From assembly GCF_000718785.1 (NCBI RefSeq), contig NZ_JOCA01000018.1, forward strand, positions 124,001-188,000: 64,000 nt of DNA. Direction: 5' to 3'. Below the pieces are notes generated by a model, which searched no databases, was not told where the DNA came from, and was given only the letters and a program-made list of their open reading frames with translations. Source of the stretch: Streptomyces sp. NRRL WC-3626. Lineage in GTDB: Bacteria; Actinomycetota; Actinomycetes; Streptomycetales; Streptomycetaceae. Of this stretch, positions 1 to 8,570 are shown piece by piece (within the stretch, counting starts at the first letter, position 1; each line of letters opens with the position of its first letter). A program made the position numbers and the translations under genes.

Positions 1-1
1 C

Positions 2-613
2 CGCACCCACGGCGGCGCCTGCCCGGTGGAGAGCGCCGGATTCGAGACGACCCTCGCCTTCCGCGCCACCAGCCACGTACCCGAGAAGCGCAGGATCGCG
101 GCGGCCGCCGCCGAACTCCTCGGCGACGCCGAGACGGTCTTCGTCGACGAGGGCTTCACCCCGCAGCTCATCGCCGAGGCCCTGCCCCGGGACCGGCCGC
201 TGACCGTGGTCACCGCGTCCCTGCCCACCGCCGGCGCCCTCGCCGAGACCGAGAACGTCTCCGTCCTGCTCCTCGGCGGCCGGGTCCGCTCCGGCACCCT
301 GGCCACCGTCGACCACTGGACCACCAGGATGCTCGCCGGATTCGTCGTCGACCTGGCGTACATCGGCGCCAACGGCATCTCCCGTGAACACGGACTGACC
401 ACCCCCGACCCCGCCGTCAGCGAGGTCAAGGCACAGGCCATCCGCTCGGCCCGGCGCTCGATCTTCGCCGGGGTGCACACCAAGTTCGGCGCGGTCAGCT
501 TCTGCCGCTTCGCCGAGGTCGGCGCACTCGAGGCGATCGTCACCAGCAACCTCCTCCCCGCCGCCGAGGCACACCGCCATTCCCTGCTCGGTCCGCAGGT
601 CATCCGCGTCTGA
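2..613 (+). CDS. DeoR-family transcriptional regulator, C-terminal part
   Basis: This is the effector-binding part of a DeoR-type sugar regulator whose N-terminal helix-turn-helix lies before the window. The frame is open from base 2 and begins RTHGGACP, the segment that normally joins the DNA-binding domain to the sensor domain in DeoR proteins. The sensor core follows, with VFVDEGFTPQLIAEAL, TVVTASLPTAGALAE, the glycine-rich VLLLGGRVR, and AYIGANGIS with HGLTTPDPAVSEVK near the phosphosugar pocket. Such regulators usually sense a phosphorylated sugar or polyol. It lies 115 bp upstream of a polyol-type ABC importer and a dehydrogenase on the same strand and probably controls them. The GTG at 26 is internal and is not the true start. 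Confidence 0.88.
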   Translation, partial: RTHGGACPVESAGFETTLAFRATSHVPEKRRIAAAAAELLGDAETVFVDEGFTPQLIAEALPRDRPLTVVTASLPTAGALAETENVSVLLLGGRVRSGTLATVDHWTTRMLAGFVVDLAYIGANGISREHGLTTPDPAVSEVKAQAIRSARRSIFAGVHTKFGAVSFCRFAEVGALEAIVTSNLLPAAEAHRHSLLGPQVIRV

Positions 614-728
614 CGGCCGAGCCGCCCCGCCGCACCACCACGTCCCCGAACCACCGGGCACACCTCCCCGGGTGAGCCCGTACGACCCCACAACTCCCGT
701 TTTGTTCAGATACGACCAGGAGTACCGC

Positions 729-2096
729 ATGCGAACCGAGAGTCGACGCATATCCCGCAGCCTCTACGCCGTGGCCGCCTCGGCGGCGCTGATCACCCCG
801 CTCGCCGCGTGCTCCGGCGCCGGCGGGTCCGGATCGTCGGACGGCCGCTCGATCAACGTCCTCATGGTGAACAACCCGCAGATGGTCGAGCTGCAGAAGC
901 TCACCGCGGACAACTTCACCAAGGACACCGGCATCAAGGTGAACTTCACGGTGCTGCCGGAGAACGACGTCAGAGACAAGATCAGCCAGGACTTCGCGAA
1001 CCAGGCCGGTCAGTACGACATCGCGACCCTCAGCAACTACGAGATCCCGATCTACGCCAAGAACGGCTGGCTCCACTCCCTGGACTCCTACGTCAAGGGC
1101 GACAAGGCCTTCGACCAGGACGACATCCTGCCCCCGATGACCAAGGCGCTCACCGCCGAGGACGGCAAGCTCTACGGCGAGCCCTTCTACGGCGAGTCCT
1201 CCTTCCTGATGTTCCGCAAGGACGTCCTGGAGAAGGAGGGGCTGAAGATGCCCGAGAAGCCCACCTGGACCCAGGTCGCCGACCTGGCCGCGAAGGTGGA
1301 CGGCTCGGACGCCGGGATGAAGGGCATCTGCCTGCGCGGCCTGCCCGGCTGGGGCGAGGTGACGGCCCCGCTCACCACGGTCGTCAACACCTTCGGCGGC
1401 ACCTGGTTCGACGAGGACTGGACCGCCCGCCTGGACTCCAAGGAGTTCAAGGAGGCCACGAAGTTCTACGTCGACCTGGTCCGTGAGCACGGCGAGGCCG
1501 GCGCCGCCCAGTCCGGCTACGCCGAGTGCCTCAACAACATGACCCAGGGCAAGACCGCCATGTGGTACGACGCCACGGCCGGCGCCGGCTCGCTGGAGGC
1601 CGAGGGCTCCCCGGTCAAGGGCAAGATCGGCTACGTGCCCGCGCCGGTCGAGAAGACCGACAGCTCCGGCTGGCTCTACACCTGGGCGTGGGGCATCCAG
1701 AAGTCGTCCGACAACGCCGAGGACGCCTGGAAGTTCATCTCGTGGGCGTCCGGCAAGGAGTACGAGAAGCTCGTCGGCGAGAAGATCGGCTGGTCGAACG
1801 TGCCGGCCGGCAAGCGCGCCTCGACCTACGACATCCCGGAGTACCGCGAGCAGGCCGGCGCCTTCGCCGACGTCACCCGTGACGCCATCGCGAGCGCCAA
1901 GCCGGAGGACCCGGGCGTGCAGCCCCGGCCCGCGCCCGGCATCCAGTTCGTCGGCATCCCCGAGTTCACCGACCTCGGCACCAAGTTCTCCCAGGAGATC
2001 AGCTCCGCCATCGCCGGCCGCCAGTCGGTGGAGGACGCGCTGGCCAAGGCCCAGAAGCTCGCCGAGGCCGTCGCCGAGAAGTACGAGGCATCATGA
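729..2096 (+). CDS. Extracellular solute-binding lipoprotein, sugar/polyol ABC importer
   Basis: This is the substrate-binding component of a family 1 carbohydrate importer, 455 aa. The ATG at 729 is preceded by AGGAGTACCGC and was preferred to the in-frame GTG at 672, which has no ribosome-binding site and would put a non-signal extension before the signal peptide. The N-terminus has basic residues, a hydrophobic core and the lipobox LAAC, so the mature protein should be lipid-anchored at Cys27. The mature part has the usual opening SINVLMVNNPQMVELQKLT and resembles sorbitol/mannitol binding proteins. Permease genes follow with an ATGA overlap. No ATPase gene is present, so the importer probably borrows a shared MsiK-type ATPase. 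The exact substrate is inferred. Confidence 0.88.
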   Translation: MRTESRRISRSLYAVAASAALITPLAACSGAGGSGSSDGRSINVLMVNNPQMVELQKLTADNFTKDTGIKVNFTVLPENDVRDKISQDFANQAGQYDIATLSNYEIPIYAKNGWLHSLDSYVKGDKAFDQDDILPPMTKALTAEDGKLYGEPFYGESSFLMFRKDVLEKEGLKMPEKPTWTQVADLAAKVDGSDAGMKGICLRGLPGWGEVTAPLTTVVNTFGGTWFDEDWTARLDSKEFKEATKFYVDLVREHGEAGAAQSGYAECLNNMTQGKTAMWYDATAGAGSLEAEGSPVKGKIGYVPAPVEKTDSSGWLYTWAWGIQKSSDNAEDAWKFISWASGKEYEKLVGEKIGWSNVPAGKRASTYDIPEYREQAGAFADVTRDAIASAKPEDPGVQPRPAPGIQFVGIPEFTDLGTKFSQEISSAIAGRQSVEDALAKAQKLAEAVAEKYEAS

Positions 2097-3037
2097 CGCT
2101 GACGAAGACCGACCGGGTCGCCGCCGTTCCTGGAGGAGCGGCGGCCCCGCCGCCGAACCGCATCCGCGCCTGGGCCACCCGGGCGCCCCTGCTGCCCGCG
2201 CTGATCTTCATGATCGTCGTGACGCAGCTGCCCTTCGTGGCCACCCTGGTGATCTCGTTCTTCGACTGGAACGCGCTCTACCCCGACGACCGCAAGTTCG
2301 CCGGATTCTCCAACTACGGCGATGTGCTGAGCGACCCCGCCCTGCGGAAGTCGATCTGGACGACCATCCTGCTCACGGTCACCGTGGTGCTGGTCAGTTT
2401 GCTCCTCGGGCTGCTGCTCGCGCTGCTCCTCGACCGCCGCTTCCGCGGCCGGGCGGCGGTGCGCACCATGCTCATCGCGCCGTTCCTGCTGGTCCCGGTG
2501 GCCGCCGCGCTGCTGTGGAAGCACGTGCTCTTCAACCCGGAGTACGGCCTGTTCAACGGCATCCTGAACGCGATCGGCGGCGAAGGTGCCGCGCAGCCGG
2601 ACTGGATCTCCGAGATGCCGCTGATGGCGGTGGAGGCCTCGCTGATCTGGCAGTGGACGCCGTTCATGATGCTGATCCTGCTCGCCGGACTGCAGAGCCG
2701 CGACTCCCAGCTGATCGAGGCCGCCCGGATGGACGGCGCGAGCGACTGGCAGGTGTTCGTCCACATCACGCTGCCGCATCTGCGCCGCTACCTCGAACTG
2801 GGCGTCCTGCTCGGCTCGATCTACATCGTGCAGAACTTCGACGCGGTGTTCACCATCACCTCCGGAGGCCTGGGCACCGCCAACCTGCCCTACACGATCT
2901 ACCAGACCTTCTACCAGGCGCACGAGAACGGTCTCGCCTCCGCGGCGGGCGTCATCGTCGTCATCGGGTCGATCATCCTGGCGACCTTCGCGCTGCGCGT
3001 CGTGTCGTCGCTGTTCCGCGAGGAGGTGTCCCGCTGA
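2093..3037 (+). CDS. Sugar ABC transporter permease (MalF/UgpA type)
   Basis: This is the first of two integral membrane permeases of the polyol importer, 314 aa. Its ATG overlaps the stop of the binding-protein gene (ATGA), so the two are translationally coupled. About six membrane helices can be seen, starting with LLPALIFMIVVTQLPFVATLVISFF. The cytoplasmic EAA loop EAARMDGASDWQVFVHITLP, around residues 210-230, is the contact site for the ATPase. The N-terminal tail is short and rich in Ala and Pro. It should pair with the next permease to form the channel. The family assignment is secure and the substrate is not visible from the sequence. Confidence 0.92.
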   Translation: MTLTKTDRVAAVPGGAAAPPPNRIRAWATRAPLLPALIFMIVVTQLPFVATLVISFFDWNALYPDDRKFAGFSNYGDVLSDPALRKSIWTTILLTVTVVLVSLLLGLLLALLLDRRFRGRAAVRTMLIAPFLLVPVAAALLWKHVLFNPEYGLFNGILNAIGGEGAAQPDWISEMPLMAVEASLIWQWTPFMMLILLAGLQSRDSQLIEAARMDGASDWQVFVHITLPHLRRYLELGVLLGSIYIVQNFDAVFTITSGGLGTANLPYTIYQTFYQAHENGLASAAGVIVVIGSIILATFALRVVSSLFREEVSR

Positions 3038-3912
3038 TGACCACCGTCGCCACCGCCACAAAGACCGTGTCCACCCGGCCGGGACGGCCGGGCAGGCTCC
3101 GGGCGAGCGCCCTGGGCATCCTCGCCTGGCTGGCCGGACTCGCCTTCGTGGCGCCCCTGCTGTGGATGGTCCTCACGTCCTTCCACTCCGAGGCCGACGC
3201 GGCGACCAACCCGCCGTCGGTGACCGCCCCGCTGACACTGGACAGCTACCGGGAGTTCTTCGGCCTGACCGGCGGCGCCAGCCCCTGGCCCGCGATGATC
3301 AACTCCATGACCGCCTCGGTGGTCTCCACGCTGCTGACCCTGCTCCTGGCCGTGCCCGCCGCGTACGCCCTGTCCATCCGGCCGGTGAAGAAGTGGACCG
3401 ACGTCCTCTTCTTCTTCCTGTCCACCAAGATGCTGCCGCTGGTGGCCGGCCTCCTCCCCATCTATCTGTTCGCCAAGAACACGGGCCTGCTCGACAACAT
3501 CTGGGCGCTCGTCATCCTCTATACGGCGATGAATCTGCCGATCGCGGTCTGGATGATGCAGTCCTTCCTCGCGGAGGTGCCGGTCGCGATCATCGAGGCG
3601 GCCCAGATCGACGGGGCGAAACTGCCCACCGTCCTCGGCCGCGTGGTCGCCCCCATCGCCCTGCCCGGCATCGCGGCGACCGCCCTGATCTGCTTCATCT
3701 TCAGCTGGAACGAACTGCTGTTCGCCCGGGTCCTGACGGGTGTGGTCGCCGAGACCGCCCCCGTCTTCCTGACCGGCTTCATCACCAGCCAGGGCCTCTT
3801 CCTGGCCAAGGTGTGCGCCGCGTCGCTCGTCATCTCCCTGCCGGTGCTCGCCGCGGGGTTCGCCGCCCAGGACAAACTCGTCCAGGGCCTGTCGTTGGGA
3901 GCCGTGAAATGA
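3037..3912 (+). CDS. Sugar ABC transporter permease (MalG/UgpE type)
   Basis: This is the second permease of the polyol importer, 291 aa. Its ATG at 3037 overlaps the TGA of the preceding permease. Six hydrophobic segments are visible, the first being ILAWLAGLAFVAPLLWMVL. The EAA loop reads EAAQIDGAKLPTVLGRVVAP, with the conserved Ala-Gly spacing used to dock the ATPase. The region FIFSWNELLFARVLTG is typical of MalG-type permeases close to the C-terminus. The 3' end overlaps the dehydrogenase start by ATGA, so regulator target genes, transporter and enzyme form one tight operon. Confidence 0.92.
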   Translation: MTTVATATKTVSTRPGRPGRLRASALGILAWLAGLAFVAPLLWMVLTSFHSEADAATNPPSVTAPLTLDSYREFFGLTGGASPWPAMINSMTASVVSTLLTLLLAVPAAYALSIRPVKKWTDVLFFFLSTKMLPLVAGLLPIYLFAKNTGLLDNIWALVILYTAMNLPIAVWMMQSFLAEVPVAIIEAAQIDGAKLPTVLGRVVAPIALPGIAATALICFIFSWNELLFARVLTGVVAETAPVFLTGFITSQGLFLAKVCAASLVISLPVLAAGFAAQDKLVQGLSLGAVK

Positions 3913-4898
3913 AGGCCGCCGTCATCGAGTCCGTGGGCAAGGCCGTCGTCACCGAGGTCCCGGACCCGACGCCAGGGCCGCGCGACGTCGTCGTCGAGGT
4001 CGCCGCGTGCGGGCTGTGCGGCACGGATCTGCACATCCTCCAGGGCGAGTTCGCGCCGAAGCTGCCGATCGTGCCCGGGCACGAGTTCGCGGGCGAGGTC
4101 GTCGGGATCGGCTCCCAGGTCACCGAGGTGTCGCTCGGCGACCAGGTGGCGGTGGACCCCTCCCTGTACTGCCACGAGTGCCGCTACTGCCGCGTCGGGC
4201 ACAACAACATGTGCGAGCGCTGGGCCGCGATCGGCGTCACCACGGCGGGCGGCGCCGCCCAGTACGCGGTGGCGCCCGTGGCGAACTGCGTGAAGCTCCC
4301 CGAGCATGTCCGCACCCAGGACGCGGCGCTGATCGAGCCCCTCTCCTGCGCGGTGCGCGGCTACGACGTGCTCCAGTCGCGCCTCGGCGCCCACGTCCTG
4401 ATCTACGGGTCCGGGACCATGGGCCTGATGATGCTGGAGCTGGCCAAGCGGACGGGCGCGGCGAGCGTCGACATGGTGGACCTGAACCCGGCGCGGCTGG
4501 AGACGGCACGGTCGCTGGGGGTCTCCGGGTCGGCGGCGACCCCGGACGAACTCGACCGGCCGCAGGGCTGGGACCTCGTCATCGACGCGACGGGTAACGC
4601 GGCGGCGATCCAGGACGGGCTGGAGCGGGTGGCCAAAGCGGGAACGTTCCTGCAGTTCGGTGTCGCCGATTATGCGACGCGTGTGCAGATCGATCCGTAC
4701 CGGATCTACAACCAGGAGATCACGATCACGGGGTCCATGGCCGTGCTGCACAGCTATGAGCGGGCGGCGGAGCTGTTCGCCGGGGGTGTGCTGAACCCGG
4801 ACGTCTTCATCAGCGACCGGGTCCCGCTGGACCAGTACCCGCAGGCACTGGACCAGTTCGCGTCGGGCGTGGGCCGGAAGATCGTGGTGGTGCCGTAG
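3909..4898 (+). CDS. Zinc-dependent alcohol/polyol dehydrogenase
   Basis: This is a medium-chain zinc dehydrogenase of 329 aa that probably oxidises the imported polyol to a ketose with NAD. The catalytic zinc site is visible as CGLCGTD (Cys37) and PGHEF. The structural zinc lobe is CHECRYCRVGHNNMC, with four cysteines spaced 2-2-7. The Rossmann region is YGSGTMGLMMLELAKRTGA with an acidic residue after the second strand (VDMVDLNPARL), which favours NAD over NADP. The start overlaps the permease stop (ATGA). The closest families by look are sorbitol/xylitol dehydrogenases. The precise substrate is inferred from the adjacent importer. Confidence 0.9.
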   Translation: MKAAVIESVGKAVVTEVPDPTPGPRDVVVEVAACGLCGTDLHILQGEFAPKLPIVPGHEFAGEVVGIGSQVTEVSLGDQVAVDPSLYCHECRYCRVGHNNMCERWAAIGVTTAGGAAQYAVAPVANCVKLPEHVRTQDAALIEPLSCAVRGYDVLQSRLGAHVLIYGSGTMGLMMLELAKRTGAASVDMVDLNPARLETARSLGVSGSAATPDELDRPQGWDLVIDATGNAAAIQDGLERVAKAGTFLQFGVADYATRVQIDPYRIYNQEITITGSMAVLHSYERAAELFAGGVLNPDVFISDRVPLDQYPQALDQFASGVGRKIVVVP

Positions 4899-4903
4899 GG
4901 GTC

Positions 4904-5010
4904 CTCCTCGAACGCCGGAGATGCTGAAATCAGCCCCTCCGGCGTTCGAGGAGCGGGGGTCCGGGGCGGCGCCAGCGGGGTTCGGGACGCGAAGGGGCGG
5001 CGGGGGCGAC
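4904..5010 (+). repeat. Streptomyces intergenic GC-rich repeat, copy 1, with terminator-like hairpin
   Basis: A perfect 17-bp inverted repeat (4904-4920 and 4937-4953) closes over a 16-nt loop directly after the dehydrogenase gene. It runs on into the blocks TCCGGGG, TTCGGGACGCG and GGGGCGGCGGGGGCG that recur at 28069, 38226 and 48760. The hairpin could end transcription of the polyol operon. The rest of the stretch up to 5075 holds no gene and only the short leader of the next one. Confidence 0.8.
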
Positions 5011-5075
5011 ATTCCTCTGACCCGATCGGGCCACAGGTAAGGGAACGGTAAAACGGCTTCGCTCGTTGATCCGGC

Positions 5076-6242
5076 ATGACCGCTATGACCCCCGGCTCGA
5101 ACATCCCTCTCCCCACCGCCCACATCGCGGTGGACGTCGCCGCCCCCGTGCGCCTCGACGTTTCGGGCCTCCTCCTCACCGCCGACGGCAAGGTCCGCTC
5201 CGACGCCGACTTCATCTTCTACAACCAGCCGAGCGGCCCCGGCGTGACCTACCGTCCCGACGGCATCACGGTCGACACCACGGCCGTACCCCCCGGCATC
5301 GAGAAGATCGTCGTCACCGCCAGCCCCGACGCCGCCGGCCAGTCCTTCCAGGGCATCGAACCCACCGCCACCATCCGCAACACGGACGACAACTCGGTCC
5401 TGGCCACCTTCACTCCCCCGCGCCTCGGTACCGAGACGGCGCTGGTGATCGTCGAGATCTATCTGCGCAACGGCGCCTGGAAGGCCCGGGCCGTCGGCCA
5501 GGGATACGCCAACGGCCTGGCCGGCATCGCCACCGACTTCGGCGTCACGGTCGAGGAACCGGCGGCTCCCGCCCAGCCGGCGGCTCCCGCCCCGCAGGCA
5601 CCCCCGATGCCGGCCACGCCCCCCGCGGCCCCGGCCGCACCCCCCGCCCCCGCCCCCGGCACGGGGAAGATCAACCTCGACAAGGGCCGGGTCAGCCTCC
5701 AGAAGAACCAGACCGTCTCCCTGATCAAGGGCGGCCAGCCCCTGCTGTCCCAGGTCAAGATGGGCCTCGGCTGGGAGCCGGCCTACCGCGGCAAGGACAT
5801 CGACCTGGACGCCTCGGTCATCGCCTACGGCCCGCAGCGCAACCACATCGACAGCTGCTACTTCGGCAAGCTGCAGATCGTGAACGGCGCGATCCGTCAC
5901 TCCGGCGACAACCTCACCGGTGAGGGCGGCGGGGACGACGAGGTGATCACCGTCGACCTGGGCCGGCTCCCGATGGAGGTCACCGGCCTGGTGTTCACGG
6001 TCAACTCGTTCTCCGGCCAGAAGTTCACCGAGGTCGCCAAGGCGTACTGCCGTCTGCTGGACGCCACCACGGGCGAGGAACTGGTCCGCTTCGACCTCAC
6101 CGCCGCCGAGGCTCAGACGGGCGTCATCATGGCGAAGCTGATCCGCCAGTTCTCCGGCGAGTGGGAGATGACCGCGATGGGCGACTTCGTGAAGTCGCGC
6201 ACGGTACGCGGGATGGTGAAGCCGGCCGCCCAGGCACTGTGA
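5076..6242 (+). CDS. TerD-family protein with duplicated domain and Pro/Ala linker
   Basis: This 388-aa protein has two TerD-like halves joined by a flexible linker. Residues about 1-160 begin MTAMTPGSNIPL and form a diverged N-terminal domain. About 165-195 is Pro/Ala-rich. About 197-380 is a full TerD domain with INLDKGRVSLQK, VKMGLGW, IDLDASVI and the calcium-binding loop GDNLTGEGGGDDE. TerD proteins are calcium-binding stress proteins linked to tellurite resistance and, in Streptomyces, to development and chemical stress; the exact activity is unknown. Two in-frame ATGs (5076 and 5085) have no strong ribosome-binding site, so the start is uncertain by three codons. It stands alone between a repeat and a convergent TetR gene. 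Confidence 0.85.
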   Translation: MTAMTPGSNIPLPTAHIAVDVAAPVRLDVSGLLLTADGKVRSDADFIFYNQPSGPGVTYRPDGITVDTTAVPPGIEKIVVTASPDAAGQSFQGIEPTATIRNTDDNSVLATFTPPRLGTETALVIVEIYLRNGAWKARAVGQGYANGLAGIATDFGVTVEEPAAPAQPAAPAPQAPPMPATPPAAPAAPPAPAPGTGKINLDKGRVSLQKNQTVSLIKGGQPLLSQVKMGLGWEPAYRGKDIDLDASVIAYGPQRNHIDSCYFGKLQIVNGAIRHSGDNLTGEGGGDDEVITVDLGRLPMEVTGLVFTVNSFSGQKFTEVAKAYCRLLDATTGEELVRFDLTAAEAQTGVIMAKLIRQFSGEWEMTAMGDFVKSRTVRGMVKPAAQAL

Positions 6243-6278
6243 CGGCGACCGCTGCCGCGAGCCGCGGGGCGTCCCCGC

Positions 6279-6854
6279 TCAGGGGGCGCCCGGGGCGCGC
6301 AGTCCGGTCATCAGCAGTTCCAGATAACGGCGGATCCGCCGGATCTGCTCGGCCTCCCCGCCCGCCGGTCCGGCGGCCGTCGCCACACCGTGGGCCAGCC
6401 GCAGCACATCGTCCGGCTCGACGTCCGGGCGCAGCACCCCCGCCTCGCGCGCCGACCCCACCAGCCGGGAGACGGCGCTCTTCAGCGGGTCGCAGCACTC
6501 CGTGTCACCGCCCCCGACGGCGGAGCCCAGCAGCGCGCACAGTCCCCGGATCCGGAGCATCCCGGCGCCGAGTTCGTTCAGCCACTCCACCAGCGCCTCG
6601 CCCGGCGGCAGGCGGCCGGCCAGTTCACCGGCCCGCGCCGCGATCGAGTCGATGCGGTCGACGTAGGCGGCCTCCAGCAGCGCCTGACGGGTCGGGAAGT
6701 GCCGGTAGAGGGTGCCGGAGCCGACGCCCGCCCGCTTGGCGATGTCGTCGAGCGAGGCACCCTCGCCGTGCGCGGCGAACGCCTCCACCGCGGCCCGCAG
6801 CAGCAGTTCACGGTTGCGGCGGGCGTCCGCGCGCATGGACCTGACCTGCGTCAT
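6279..6854 (-). CDS. TetR-family transcriptional regulator
   Basis: This is a one-domain TetR repressor of 191 aa. The N-terminal helix-turn-helix is at about residues 12-58, with LLRAAVEAFAAHGEGASLDDIAKRAGVGSGTLYRHF in pieces matching the family signature. The C-terminal ligand domain contains a CC pair (TECCDPL). The ATG at 6854 has GGAG eight bases upstream. It is convergent with the terD-like gene and lies downstream of the Ro60 gene on the same strand, separated by a 14-bp perfect palindrome that could be its operator or the Ro60 terminator. The ligand and targets are not identifiable. Confidence 0.9.
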   Translation of the reverse strand: MTQVRSMRADARRNRELLLRAAVEAFAAHGEGASLDDIAKRAGVGSGTLYRHFPTRQALLEAAYVDRIDSIAARAGELAGRLPPGEALVEWLNELGAGMLRIRGLCALLGSAVGGGDTECCDPLKSAVSRLVGSAREAGVLRPDVEPDDVLRLAHGVATAAGPAGGEAEQIRRIRRYLELLMTGLRAPGAP

Positions 6855-6877
6855 CAGCCACTCCTCGGACCCGGGAC

Positions 6878-6914
6878 CCCTCCCCGTACCCTACCGAGCG
6901 GGGTACGGGGAGGG
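6878..6914 (-). terminator. 14-bp perfect inverted repeat between Ro60 gene and tetR
   Basis: The arms 6878-6891 and 6901-6914 (CCCTCCCCGTACCC and its complement) enclose nine bases. It sits 20 bp after the Ro60 stop and 24 bp before the TetR start, on the minus strand. It can fold as an intrinsic terminator without a T tract, or serve as a symmetric TetR operator. The sequence alone does not decide. Confidence 0.6.
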
Positions 6915-6934
6915 TCCGGGGCCGGGTCGGCCCC

Positions 6935-8518
6935 TCACGCGGCCCACGGCCAGTCCGCGTCCCGGCCGGCCTCCAGCAGCGGCACCATCCGGAAGGCCGC
7001 GTCCGACAGCCCCCCGAAGGTGTGCCGGTTCGCCGTGCCCGACGGACCGTGGCCCGCCCGGTACCCGGCCAGGTTCCAGGTGTAGACCGGCACATCGGCC
7101 GGGACCTGCCCGGTCGGGTCGCCGTGCCGGCTGTAGGCGTACTGCTCGTCGGTGACGATCAGCACCCGGTCGTGCCGCGCGTAGTGCCGGCGCACCGCCT
7201 CGGTGGTGTCGGTGCCGCCGAGGTCCCCGTACCGGCCGAGGATCTTCAGCACGGACTCGCCCCGGCGAAACGGCACCGGCTTGCTGGTCGAGCCGAACTC
7301 GACCAGGTCCGCCTTCTCGGACCGCAGCGCCAGGGCCGTGCCGAAGACCGCCGCGGCGTCGGCACGGGTGAGCTCGGAACGGTCCGACATCCGCGAGTAG
7401 AACATCGAGCCCGACCGGTCGACGAGCACCAGGGTGCGGCCCGGCAGCGCGGGCACGTTGGCCAGCGAGTGGCCGAGCGCCTGCTCCAGCGGGTAGGACC
7501 AGCGCAGCGACGGCGCGTGCCGGTACGCGGCGAGGAACCGGAAGGGGAACTGCCGCGACCGGGCGACCTCCGCCGGGTCGGCGATCCGGGCGGCGACCCG
7601 GGCCGCCGCCTCGTCCGAGACCCCGGCCTCGTCGAAGTTCCGCAGGTTGCGGACGAGAGCCATCGTTCCCATGGACGGAATCACCGCCTCCCAGGCCGCC
7701 TTGTCCATCGGCCCCTGGAGCCAGCCCGCCAGCGCCTCCCACGTGAGGCCCGCGGCGGCGAGCCGTTCGGCCCCGTCGGGTGCGCCGACGACCGCGCGCC
7801 GCTCCTCGACGGGCAGCGCCATCAGCTCGCGGTGCGCGGTGAGGACGTGCATCGAGGCGGGCGGCACCGCGGTGTCCGGGTTGTGCCGGCGGTCGAGGGC
7901 GTACCGGAACAGCTCGCCCTGCCACGGCTTGTCCGGGTCGGGCGCCGCGTGCACCAGGTTGAGGATGTCGCCGAAGCGGTAGCCCTTGGACGCGGTGTCG
8001 TACTTCAGCAGGGACGTGCTCCCGTACAGCCGTCGTACGGCGTCGGCGACACCGCGCTTGACCGGCTTCGGGATGCTCCGCCCGTACCGGGCCGTCCAGT
8101 ACGCGAGGAGTTCACCGGGCTCGTCGGGCCGGCGCAGTACGGAGTCGACGACCTGCCGGTTCGACGGGCCGTCGGTCGCGCCGGCGTCGAGGCGGGCCTT
8201 GACGTACTCGGCGGCGCCCACGATCGACGCGGTGCGCAGGTTGCCCTCGCCGCGCAGCCAGCCGAGCAGCCCGGCCGTCCAGGACGGGTCGCTCACGGCG
8301 AGCTCGCGCACGAGCGCCGCGAACCGGTCGTCACGGTCGTCGCCGGTCTCGTAATAGGTCTGCTGCGTGACGAAGTTGGAGACGGCGAGCAGGAAGAGTT
8401 CGCCGCGCGGCTCCCGCTCGCGGCCCCGGCCGCCCTCGTAGGTGCGCAGCACACGGCCGGTCGACGTCACTCGCGACGCCGGCTGCGCCTTGGCGGCCCG
8501 GGTGTTGAATCGCGCCAT
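6935..8518 (-). CDS. rsr: Ro60/Rsr-type TROVE and von Willebrand A RNA-binding protein
   Basis: This is the bacterial ortholog of the Ro60 autoantigen, a ring-shaped protein that binds Y RNAs and misfolded RNAs and helps exonucleases such as PNPase in RNA quality control. It has 527 aa from the ATG at 8518, which follows a GGGGG tract; the longer GTG start at 8566 would run into the RNA gene and was rejected. Residues about 20-340 form the TROVE HEAT-repeat ring (VSNFVTQQTYYETGD, LLYGSTSL-like and GFRFGDILNL-like segments). The C-terminal vWA domain has the metal site DRSGSM (about 367-372), GGTDTTE and VTDEQYAY. Two Y RNA-like genes lie immediately upstream on the same strand. Confidence 0.93.
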   Translation of the reverse strand: MARFNTRAAKAQPASRVTSTGRVLRTYEGGRGREREPRGELFLLAVSNFVTQQTYYETGDDRDDRFAALVRELAVSDPSWTAGLLGWLRGEGNLRTASIVGAAEYVKARLDAGATDGPSNRQVVDSVLRRPDEPGELLAYWTARYGRSIPKPVKRGVADAVRRLYGSTSLLKYDTASKGYRFGDILNLVHAAPDPDKPWQGELFRYALDRRHNPDTAVPPASMHVLTAHRELMALPVEERRAVVGAPDGAERLAAAGLTWEALAGWLQGPMDKAAWEAVIPSMGTMALVRNLRNFDEAGVSDEAAARVAARIADPAEVARSRQFPFRFLAAYRHAPSLRWSYPLEQALGHSLANVPALPGRTLVLVDRSGSMFYSRMSDRSELTRADAAAVFGTALALRSEKADLVEFGSTSKPVPFRRGESVLKILGRYGDLGGTDTTEAVRRHYARHDRVLIVTDEQYAYSRHGDPTGQVPADVPVYTWNLAGYRAGHGPSGTANRHTFGGLSDAAFRMVPLLEAGRDADWPWAA

Positions 8519-8570
8519 GGTGAAATTCCCCCGAATTCCTGTCCGTTCCGGAGGGAGGCGCGACAAAGGA

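Noticed and set aside
3519..5900. A 793-aa minus-strand frame across the dehydrogenase and TerD genes
   Set aside because: It is antisense to three well-supported genes and crosses an intergenic repeat and hairpin, with low-complexity His/Arg/Gly composition.
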